This document shows, piece after piece, positions 18,776-25,738 of a stretch of DNA of 64,000 nucleotides. The DNA is from Kumtagia ephedrae (lineage in GTDB: Bacteria; Pseudomonadota; Alphaproteobacteria; Rhizobiales; Rhizobiaceae), in NCBI RefSeq assembly GCF_003012745.1, contig NZ_PXYK01000021.1:1-64000 (forward strand), written 5' to 3'. Position 1 is the first letter of the stretch, and each line of letters begins with the position of its first letter. The notes under the pieces were generated by a model. That model was not told where the DNA came from and searched no databases. It saw only the letters and a list, made by a program, of their open reading frames with translations. Made by a program: the position numbers and the translations under genes.

Positions 18776-18797
18776 TTCGACCCCGGCCGGGGTCGAA
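18776..18797. promoter_or_regulatory. Perfect 22-base palindrome at the start of the coiled-coil gene
   Basis: The left half TTCGACCCCGG is followed immediately by its exact complement CCGGGGTCGAA. It ends five bases before the first possible start codon (18803). With no loop it suits a dimeric DNA-binding protein better than an RNA hairpin. It could instead sequester the ribosome-binding region. The protein that binds it is not identifiable. Confidence 0.5.
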
Positions 18798-18802
18798 CAG
18801 AC

Positions 18803-21553
18803 ATGGTGAAGCTCATGCGAAGAAGGGAACGGACTGTGATGGACGCTGACAAGGGTATCACGCACTACGCGCAGGAACCGAGCCTGCAATCCGTGCAGCC
18901 CCTCGCCTCCCGTTCGCTCTTCTGGAAGGCACGATATGTGCGCGCCTCCAGGCTCTTGCCCAACATTCCCGCCCTGTTCTGGCTGACCGAGGTCGTGCGG
19001 CCGACCGTCTTCCTGGCTCCCGAGATCGGCGACGGCGTCGCCTATTTCGCGGTGTGCCAGTCGGTCGAGCGGAACGGATTGGAAACCAGGTGCTTCGCCT
19101 CCGCTGTCGCGGGGATTGCCGAGGACCAGCGGCGCTACAACGACGAGAACTATTCGGACTTTTCATTCATCCTCCCCCGCAAGGGCTGGGAGGGCCGCAG
19201 CCGCATAGCGGGCATCGACCTGCTCTACGTATCGCAGGCGTTGCTGGACGAGGAGCAGCACAGCCTCCTCCGGGCGCTGAAGTCGCAGTTGTCCGAGCGG
19301 TGCGTGGTCATCTTCGAGGGCCTGGATCATGTGGACGAGCAGGTCGGCAAAGACTGCATAGACGCTCTCGCCCTGGAATCCGCGACCAGGATCGGGTTCG
19401 AGCAGGGCCCTGGGCTGACGGTTTTCTTCCGCGAGGCACTGCAGAACGAACGGCTGCAGCAACTGGCCAAGCTGACGCTGGGCGGCCACGGCTACGGGGC
19501 CGTCCAGACCATCTTCACGCGGCTCGGGCAGGCGCATGCGGCCGAGCAGGCGATGCATGCGCTCGAAGCAAGGCAGGCGGATTCGAGCGCGGCGCTGGCC
19601 ATGCATGTCGAGCAGGCGGAAAGGCTGCAGTCGGAGGTCACCGAACTGCGCGGAAAGCTCGAGGAGAGCGGGCGCGCCTACGACGCCCGCAGCCGCCAGA
19701 TCGCATCGTTCCAGTCCACGATCTTCGATCTCACCTCCAGACTGGATACCGGCGAAGCGCAAAGGTCGGCGGAATTGGCCGAGGCGAAAGGGCGCATCGC
19801 CCGGTTGCAGGACGCATGGGCCGAATCGGAGAGCGCAAGGGCCGCCAATCAAGCGACTTTTGACGAGATGGCGGCCCGGCTTGCCGCGCGCGACGAGGAA
19901 CTGGCCGCAGTCCGGGTCGGGGCGGAGCAACTTGCCGGCGAAATCGGTCGGCGGGAGACGGTCGAGCGCGATCTGAACGCGGCACTGGCCGCCCAGGAAG
20001 AAGCGCTGAGGGAACTGGTCTGGGAGCGTGACGAGGCGAGAGCCGCGCAGGCGGAAGCGGCTGCCGGTTACCGGCGCGCCGAGGAGGAGTTGGCACGGCG
20101 AGGCACGCTGGAGGACGAACTCCGGGCGCAGCTTGCCGAACGGGCCGGTCTGGAGCAGGGCCTGAACGCCAAGGACGCCGAAATCGCATCGCTGGCCGGA
20201 GAGCTCGAACGGCAGAGGGCGGCGGAGGCCGAGCGGAGCCTGCAAGCCGCCGCCCGAGACGACGAACTGGCGCGTCTGCGCGGGCTGCTGACCAAGCTGG
20301 AGACGGAGCACGGCGCCGAGCGGGAAGCGTGGCACGACGAAATCGGCCGGCGCGACGCCGAGCTGTCGCAACTGCGCGCCGAACGCCAGGAAGAGGAAGC
20401 GCGGCATGAACGCGACCGCCAGCGGCTGGAGGGCGAGGCCGCGCAGCACCGGTCCGACGCCGTGGCGCTGCGCGACGAGATCGAGGAGCTGAAGCAGGCC
20501 CGGTCGGCCACTGAAAGCGAGGTGCAGCACCTCAACCGGGAGCTCGCGAAGAACAAAGTCGTGGAGGCGGACGTCAGGGTAGAGCTGCATCAGGCGCAGT
20601 CCGCTCTTGCGCTCCGTTTCGACGAGCTTGCGCGCATGACCGAGCTTTGCGAGCAGCGCGGCGCCGAACTGGCGGCCGTTAGCGCCTCGCTGACGCGGTT
20701 GCAGTCCGAGCACGATCTGCTCGTTGCAAACCATGGCGAGGCCGTCGAAGCGCTCAAGGAGGCGCGCCAGGAGTCCGGCACGGAAGCACGCCGCCTGCAG
20801 CGCGAACTGAAGGCCAGCCGCGCCGCAGAAGAGACTTTGAAGGCGGAACTGGCAAGCGCCAACGCCGCGCTGTCGAAGCTGCGAGCCGACCGGGACCGGA
20901 TGGAGAAGAGTCGCGACGAGGCCTCTCAGGCGCTCGATGAGGCCAGGAAGGAAGCTGCGGCGGAAGCGCGCCGCCTGCAGCGTGAGCTGGAGGCCAGCAG
21001 CGTCGCGGAAGAGACTTTGAAGGCCGAGTTCGAGGAGGCGCGCAGCAATCTAGCACGGAGATTCGAGGAGATTGCCCGCATCACCAGCATCGCTGATGAG
21101 CGCGATGCCGCCCGCAACGCGCTGGAGCGCGAAATTTCTGCACTTCGTGATGCCAATGAGCAGCTGCTCACTGAGAAGCAAATTCAAAACGAGATCAGGG
21201 CATCTGCACTAAAAAGCGGCAAGATAAGCCTTAATCGTGGGCTGACAAGTAGATTCCTCACCAAGCAAAGTCGTGAGGCTCTGGACGTTATACGTGCATC
21301 TGAGTTCTTCGACAGCAGATGGTACTTGGAGACTTATAGCGATATTGCCGAAGTGGGTCTTGACGCAGCGCAGCATTATCTTTTTTATGGTGCATACGAA
21401 GGACGAAACCCAGGTCCTCGCTTCGATACCATGGCTTATTACGGAGCCAACCGGGACGTGTCCAGGTCCGGGGAGAATGCGCTCGTCCATTATGAACTTC
21501 ACGGTAGGGCCAAGAGCAGGCCGTTGACGGAGAAGCAGAGACGAAAGGCTTGA
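18803..21553 (+). CDS. Large coiled-coil protein with decayed methyltransferase-like head and WY-repeat tail
   Basis: A protein of up to 916 residues in three parts. Residues about 70-215 resemble rhizobial Methyltransf_24 proteins (GDGVAYFAVCQSVERNGLET, YNDENYSDFS, SRIAGIDLLYV, ERCVVIFEGLDHVD), but the positions usually reading LLHIDGLHTYEAV and LFHDTN are replaced, so catalysis is doubtful. Residues about 250-790 are a highly charged heptad coiled coil with a near-exact 60-residue repeat. Residues about 824-905 are a WY-repeat module (FFDSRWYLETYSDIAEVGLD, AAQHYLFYGAYEGRNPGPRF, NALVHYELHG) also found in the next protein. No signal peptide or membrane helix is seen. Alternative starts exist at 18815 and 18839. 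Base composition falls sharply from about 21180, where the coil ends. Function unknown; context suggests a scaffold for glycan synthesis. Confidence 0.85.
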   Translation: MVKLMRRRERTVMDADKGITHYAQEPSLQSVQPLASRSLFWKARYVRASRLLPNIPALFWLTEVVRPTVFLAPEIGDGVAYFAVCQSVERNGLETRCFASAVAGIAEDQRRYNDENYSDFSFILPRKGWEGRSRIAGIDLLYVSQALLDEEQHSLLRALKSQLSERCVVIFEGLDHVDEQVGKDCIDALALESATRIGFEQGPGLTVFFREALQNERLQQLAKLTLGGHGYGAVQTIFTRLGQAHAAEQAMHALEARQADSSAALAMHVEQAERLQSEVTELRGKLEESGRAYDARSRQIASFQSTIFDLTSRLDTGEAQRSAELAEAKGRIARLQDAWAESESARAANQATFDEMAARLAARDEELAAVRVGAEQLAGEIGRRETVERDLNAALAAQEEALRELVWERDEARAAQAEAAAGYRRAEEELARRGTLEDELRAQLAERAGLEQGLNAKDAEIASLAGELERQRAAEAERSLQAAARDDELARLRGLLTKLETEHGAEREAWHDEIGRRDAELSQLRAERQEEEARHERDRQRLEGEAAQHRSDAVALRDEIEELKQARSATESEVQHLNRELAKNKVVEADVRVELHQAQSALALRFDELARMTELCEQRGAELAAVSASLTRLQSEHDLLVANHGEAVEALKEARQESGTEARRLQRELKASRAAEETLKAELASANAALSKLRADRDRMEKSRDEASQALDEARKEAAAEARRLQRELEASSVAEETLKAEFEEARSNLARRFEEIARITSIADERDAARNALEREISALRDANEQLLTEKQIQNEIRASALKSGKISLNRGLTSRFLTKQSREALDVIRASEFFDSRWYLETYSDIAEVGLDAAQHYLFYGAYEGRNPGPRFDTMAYYGANRDVSRSGENALVHYELHGRAKSRPLTEKQRRKA
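20732..21030 (+). repeat. Direct 180-base repeat inside the coiled-coil gene
   Basis: The segment from about 20732 recurs exactly 180 bases later; the string GAAGAGACTTTGAAGGC occurs at 20828 and again at 21008. The encoded units read ARRLQRELKASRAAEETLKA and ARRLQRELEASSVAEETLKA. The period is 60 codons, so gain or loss of a unit would stay in frame. A more diverged third unit (VQHLNRELAKNKVVEADV) lies upstream. Confidence 0.7.
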
Positions 21554-21555
21554 GG

Positions 21556-23364
21556 ATGGAGCTTCAGGAGCAACTGCGGCATCTAAGGAACTCCGGTCAG
21601 CTTCATTCGAAGTGGTATCGCGACCAGTATCCCGACGTAGGCATCCTCGGGATGGACCCCGCAGAGCACTATCTGAAGTACGGCGCGCGCCTCGGCCGCA
21701 ACCCCGGCAAGAACTTCGACACCAGATATTACGTGGAGCGCTATCCCGACGTCGAGGATTCCGGCCTGAATCCCGTCGTGCATTATGTGCTGCACGGGCA
21801 GACGCAAGGGCGGGCCTACAGGGTCGATACGAGCGACGTGGACGTTGTGCGCCGGCTGTACCGCAAGCTGTGGGCGGGCCTGGGTGAGAGTGCTGCCGTG
21901 GAGCTCGAGGAAATCGCCCAGGCGGAAGGCTATTCCAACAAGGCTAGACGGGTCGCGGCCGTGACGGTCGCTACCTGGCTGGACTATAGGGGCGATTCCT
22001 TCAAGGCGCTCGGTATATTGCTCAAGGCCGCATATTCGTCGTCGCACGCCGGTTCGTCGAAGGATGTGCAGATGCGGCTTGGCTTTCTCCGCCTTAATTT
22101 CGGAGATGCTAAGGGCGCCGGTGCTTCGTTCGCAAAGATCCGCCAGCAGCAGGTCGATTCCGACGTCTATCTGGCGCTGGCCAATGTGCAGGACGACGAC
22201 GAAGCGCGTCTGGCACAGATAAACAAGACGTTCCACAGAAATGACCTGGCCGAAATCCGGCTGCGAAAGACCGGCGAGCCGCTTGCCCTGTCCAACATAG
22301 AAGGAGTGCCGACGCCCTGCGCGCAGGCCGATGTAGGCAAGGTGTCCGTGATCATGCCGGCCTATAGCGCAGCGCGCTTCATCGATGTCGCTCTCCGCTC
22401 GCTTTGTAAGCAAACGTACCAGAACCTCGAAATCATCGTGGTCGACGATTGCAGCCCCGACGACACCTATGACGTCGTGTGCCGGCTGGCCGCTTCGGAC
22501 AGCCGGATCGTGCCGGTACGGCAGGAGCGCAACCAGGGCGCCTACCCCGCCCGCAATCGTGGGCTGGAGGTGGCTTCAGGCGATTTCATCACAACTCACG
22601 ATGCGGATGACTGGTCGCATCCGCAAAAGATCGAGCGGCAGATCGGGGCTCTCGTCCAGAATCCGGATCTCATGGGGGTCCTGACCCACTGGGCGCGGGT
22701 CCATCACGATCTGCGCTTCACCACCAACTGGCGGCTCTCCGATCAGGTCATTCACTGGAGCCACTCGTCTTTCCTGTTTCGACGCGCGGTGCTCGATCGG
22801 CTCGGCGGCTGGGACAATGTGCGCGTGTCCGCCGACACAGAATATATCTGGCGGGTGGAGAATGCTTTCGGCGAGGCGGCGGTGAAAAAGCTGCTGCGCG
22901 AAACCCCGATGGCCTTCGCTCTGGACGATGAAAGCTCCCTCACACGCACCAAGCTTACGCACGTAAGCACGACATATTACGGGCTGCGGCATTATTACCG
23001 AGAAATTTGCAGGTACTGGCATGAAAGCGTGGGCGGGCGCCTGACACCGGAACAGGAAGAGATGAAGCGGCGAATGATACCGCGTCAGATGTTCACCCGG
23101 GACGAGTCCGCGATCGTGGTCGACGAGCATCTGCTGGGCGATTGTTCCGACCCGGCGGTTGTGCGCCAGATGACGGCGGCGGCCCGGGACGGCACGATGC
23201 GCTACGGGATCACGCACGTGATGGACCCGAAGAACGATATCGAGTGGCCCATGTATGCCCAGCGCTTCTGCGACGAATTCTTCGAACTCCTGGCAAAGGA
23301 GAACACAGCCGTCATCGTTCCTGGGGCTGCCTGCGAAGCCGCTAAGACGAGCAACTTCACCTAA
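21556..23364 (+). CDS. GT2 glycosyltransferase with N-terminal WY-repeat module
   Basis: A 602-residue protein. Residues about 8-90 hold two WY repeats (SKWYRDQYPDVGILGMDPAE, HYLKYGARLGRNP; TRYYVERYPDVEDSGLNPVV, HYVLHG) like the tail of the preceding protein. A helical, TPR-like region follows, then a GT-A family 2 catalytic domain from about residue 261: VSVIMPAYSAARFIDVALRS, IIVVDDCSPDDTYDVV, NQGAYPARNRGLEVASGDFI and the metal/sugar motif THDADDW. It should transfer a sugar from a nucleotide donor in the cytoplasm. ATG 21556 lies two bases after the previous stop with AAAGG upstream; a TTG at 21550 is an alternative. The acceptor is unknown. Confidence 0.88.
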   Translation: MELQEQLRHLRNSGQLHSKWYRDQYPDVGILGMDPAEHYLKYGARLGRNPGKNFDTRYYVERYPDVEDSGLNPVVHYVLHGQTQGRAYRVDTSDVDVVRRLYRKLWAGLGESAAVELEEIAQAEGYSNKARRVAAVTVATWLDYRGDSFKALGILLKAAYSSSHAGSSKDVQMRLGFLRLNFGDAKGAGASFAKIRQQQVDSDVYLALANVQDDDEARLAQINKTFHRNDLAEIRLRKTGEPLALSNIEGVPTPCAQADVGKVSVIMPAYSAARFIDVALRSLCKQTYQNLEIIVVDDCSPDDTYDVVCRLAASDSRIVPVRQERNQGAYPARNRGLEVASGDFITTHDADDWSHPQKIERQIGALVQNPDLMGVLTHWARVHHDLRFTTNWRLSDQVIHWSHSSFLFRRAVLDRLGGWDNVRVSADTEYIWRVENAFGEAAVKKLLRETPMAFALDDESSLTRTKLTHVSTTYYGLRHYYREICRYWHESVGGRLTPEQEEMKRRMIPRQMFTRDESAIVVDEHLLGDCSDPAVVRQMTAAARDGTMRYGITHVMDPKNDIEWPMYAQRFCDEFFELLAKENTAVIVPGAACEAAKTSNFT

Positions 23365-23440
23365 GCAGTTGACGATCCGACGGCGCTCCTGCCGTGTTAT
23401 CCAACAACGGGATTTCAGATCAGGCGAATTGGAGAAAGAA

Positions 23441-24163
23441 GTGGACGCAATAGTTTTAAGCCCTTCGCAAATCAAGATGAAGTGCCCGATCTGCGCGGGA
23501 AGCACATTTTATGACTTCAGAGGTCGCCTGAATAGCCGTTGCTCGACCTGTCATTCGGTCGAGCGGACGCGCGTCGCAAAGCTGTTTATCGACAAGATCG
23601 TCAAATTGAAGCCTGGCGCAAGAATTCTCCACTTTGCTCCGGAGCCGGGATTGTCGAAGTTTTTCCAGTCGCTGTCACTCTCGGCATATGAGCCCTGCGA
23701 CCTGGATCCCGAGCGTTACGACATCGGGATGCCGATCAGGAAGTTTGACCTTTGCAGTGACCTGGGTTCGCTGAAAGAAAGCCACTACGATCTGATCGTG
23801 CACAATCATGTGCTCGAGCATCTTCCATGCAATTACGCGGTGGTCCTCCAGAAGCTGCAACAAGCGGTCAAGCCTGGCGGCTACCAGCTTTTTTCAATCC
23901 CGATGCAGGTAGGCGGCTACTATCGCGAAGACCTGGATCGCAAGCTGAGCAGCAAGGAAAGGGCTGAGAAGTTCAAGCAATTCGACCATTTCCGCATGTT
24001 CGGAAGCCTTGATTTCGACCGAACCGTCGGCATGGTGCTGGGCATCGACAAGGACTACGACCTTCGGGACTATTTTTCGGAAAATGATCTCCTCGCCGCC
24101 AATATTCCTAAGCGGTGGTGGCGTCTGTGCGGCGCTTCCGTTTTCCCGGTCAAACGGATCTAG
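23441..24163 (+). CDS. SAM-dependent methyltransferase with N-terminal zinc ribbon
   Basis: A 240-residue class I methyltransferase. A four-cysteine ribbon (C15, C18, C34, C37; KCPICAGS and RCSTCHS) precedes a degenerate Rossmann core: GARILHFAPEPGLSKFFQSL (SAM site), YEPCDLDPERYD, YDLIVHNHVLEHLPCNYAVV and LQQAVKPGGYQLFSIPM. It probably methylates a sugar or glycan intermediate of the surrounding locus. The GTG at 23441 is chosen because GGAGAAAGAA lies just upstream; an earlier in-frame ATG lies inside the previous gene. Base composition is lower in GC than the housekeeping genes. Confidence 0.85.
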   Translation: MDAIVLSPSQIKMKCPICAGSTFYDFRGRLNSRCSTCHSVERTRVAKLFIDKIVKLKPGARILHFAPEPGLSKFFQSLSLSAYEPCDLDPERYDIGMPIRKFDLCSDLGSLKESHYDLIVHNHVLEHLPCNYAVVLQKLQQAVKPGGYQLFSIPMQVGGYYREDLDRKLSSKERAEKFKQFDHFRMFGSLDFDRTVGMVLGIDKDYDLRDYFSENDLLAANIPKRWWRLCGASVFPVKRI

Positions 24164-24166
24164 TGG

Positions 24167-25114
24167 ATGGTCTCCTTGAAGGCATTCGGCGCCAGCCGGC
24201 CATGCCGGCATATCCCGGACGTGCCGGATCTCGCGGATGTCGCGGTCGGCGCGTGCGGAAAACGTGATCATCTGTTTTTCCGCAACAACCCGGACCATTC
24301 TCGCATCTTCGTGTTTTTCAACGGAGAGATTCCGGCTCATCTCCTGGGCCAGGGACCGACGTTTCAGCGATGGACTTGGGCTAGCGATTTTTCCAATCCC
24401 GTCCTGTGCGTCAGCGATGCATCGGTAGACGGCCGCGATGACCTGCAAATCGGCTGGTATGTCGCGGACCGGGATGGCGGGACCTTCGACGACTTGATGG
24501 ATCTGGTCGAGGACGTCTGCACCAGGACAGTCGGGAAAAATGCCGAGATCGTGTGCGTTGGGTCATCGGCAGGCGGTTTCGCCGCCCTTATGGCGGCCTG
24601 CCGGAACCGGTGCGACGGCGCGGTCGTTTTCAACCCTCAGGTCGACATCATGCGTTACCGCGAGCGGGCCATCTCGCGTTTCATGGCGCGCTTTTGTCCG
24701 GATATGGGCGATTCTTCGGGCCAATGGGGAGATCGAACATCGCTTATAGAGAGTATCCCACGCTATAGCGCACGCGCGAAGATCGTCTACTGGCAGAATA
24801 CCGACGATCACTTTCACTTCCGAAATCATTGTAAGAATTTTAGGGATGCAGTGGCGCGCCTGCCGGCGGAGATCCAAAAGAATGTCTCTTTTAATTTTTA
24901 CACCGATCCAGTCGCCGGGCACAATCCGCCTACGAAAGAGCGTTTTTTGGCGGCGATAGAACGCGCTTATCCAGGCGCGACGAACGGAAGGCCACAGACA
25001 TCGGTTGGAGTTCGGTTCGCCAGGCTCGTTCGGCAACTCCTTCGATCGCCTGTTGCCGACCGGCTTTCCGCCGAGCGCGCAATGCTGTCCCCCAGCGATC
25101 TCGAGATATCCTGA
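24167..25114 (+). CDS. Uncharacterised alpha/beta-hydrolase-like protein of the glycan locus
   Basis: A 315-residue protein not recognised by name. It has an alpha/beta-hydrolase signature: HSRIFVFFNGEIPAHLLGQG, IVCVGSSAGGFAALMAACRN with a nucleophile elbow at Ser134, a possible acid in VYWQNTDDHFHF and a late histidine in DPVAGHNPPTKERF. That order (Ser, Asp, His) suits an esterase or acyltransferase-like enzyme. No signal peptide is visible, so it would act in the cytoplasm, perhaps trimming or adding acyl groups on a glycan intermediate. It starts four bases after the methyltransferase stop and is ten bases from the next gene, so it is in the operon. GC content is lowered. Confidence 0.72.
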   Translation: MVSLKAFGASRPCRHIPDVPDLADVAVGACGKRDHLFFRNNPDHSRIFVFFNGEIPAHLLGQGPTFQRWTWASDFSNPVLCVSDASVDGRDDLQIGWYVADRDGGTFDDLMDLVEDVCTRTVGKNAEIVCVGSSAGGFAALMAACRNRCDGAVVFNPQVDIMRYRERAISRFMARFCPDMGDSSGQWGDRTSLIESIPRYSARAKIVYWQNTDDHFHFRNHCKNFRDAVARLPAEIQKNVSFNFYTDPVAGHNPPTKERFLAAIERAYPGATNGRPQTSVGVRFARLVRQLLRSPVADRLSAERAMLSPSDLEIS

Positions 25115-25123
25115 GGATCTCCA

Positions 25124-25729
25124 ATGGATCATATAGGAACTCCGGCTCTCAGGGAGTCGCCCTACAGCACCCAGGATTACTGGCGTAAACGCAGCGACAT
25201 GCTTTATTACCGGTACATCGACTATATGGTGCGCACGGTCGGCGTCTCGGCGAAAAGCATGCTCGACGTCGGCTCCGGCAACTGTCCTTATCTCGATTGG
25301 TTCGACTGGATTCCCGAGCGCGTTTCCGTCGACATCCGTGTGCCCTATCAATCGGCCAATGTGAGGCCGGTCAAAGGGGACATCTTCAAGCTCGACTTCG
25401 GCAAGAAGTTCGATCTTTGTTCCTGCCTGCAAGTTCTCGAGCACGTGCCCGACGCGAAGCGCTTCGCCCGAAGACTTCTGGAACTAAGCGATCTCGTGAT
25501 CATCTCCGTGCCCTACAATTGGAGCGGTCGCCCTACCCGCGGCCACGTGCACGATCCCGTCGACTACGAAAAGGTGTCGGACTGGATGGGGCGGCAAGCC
25601 AACTACAAGATTGTGGTCGAGGAGCCGTTTCAGGGTTCGAAGCACAAGCGACTGATCTGCGTCTACGACGTCGATCCGGACCGCAAATTCGGTCGCGAGA
25701 TGGCCGAGAAGAGAATCGCCCGCTCGTGA
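25124..25729 (+). CDS. Class I SAM-dependent methyltransferase
   Basis: A 201-residue methyltransferase with motif I SMLDVGSGNCPYLDWF, a motif II acid in RVSVDIRVPYQ, GDIFKLDFGKKFDLCSCLQV and LEHVPDAKRFARRLLELSDL. It lacks extra domains, so the acceptor cannot be read. It lies between the hydrolase gene and the second large glycosyltransferase gene, ten and nine bases away, and most likely methylates a nucleotide sugar or growing glycan. Confidence 0.85.
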   Translation: MDHIGTPALRESPYSTQDYWRKRSDMLYYRYIDYMVRTVGVSAKSMLDVGSGNCPYLDWFDWIPERVSVDIRVPYQSANVRPVKGDIFKLDFGKKFDLCSCLQVLEHVPDAKRFARRLLELSDLVIISVPYNWSGRPTRGHVHDPVDYEKVSDWMGRQANYKIVVEEPFQGSKHKRLICVYDVDPDRKFGREMAEKRIARS

Positions 25730-25738
25730 CAAGGGAAG

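Larger units (their letters stand above)
18150..18802. other. Long divergent intergenic region with palindromes
   Basis: About 650 bases separate the type I secretion operon (leftward) from the coiled-coil/glycan operon (rightward). No protein-coding frame convinces. It holds a 10-base-pair hairpin at 18427-18450, a small GGTCA/TGACC dyad at 18558-18574 and a perfect 22-base palindrome at 18776-18797 just before the next gene. Promoters for both directions should be here, but I cannot pick a clear -35/-10 pair. Confidence 0.5.

Noticed and set aside
18803..21553. SMC- or myosin-like chromosome protein from the long coiled coil
   Set aside because: There is no Walker A/B ATPase head or hinge; the ends are methyltransferase-like and WY-repeat modules.
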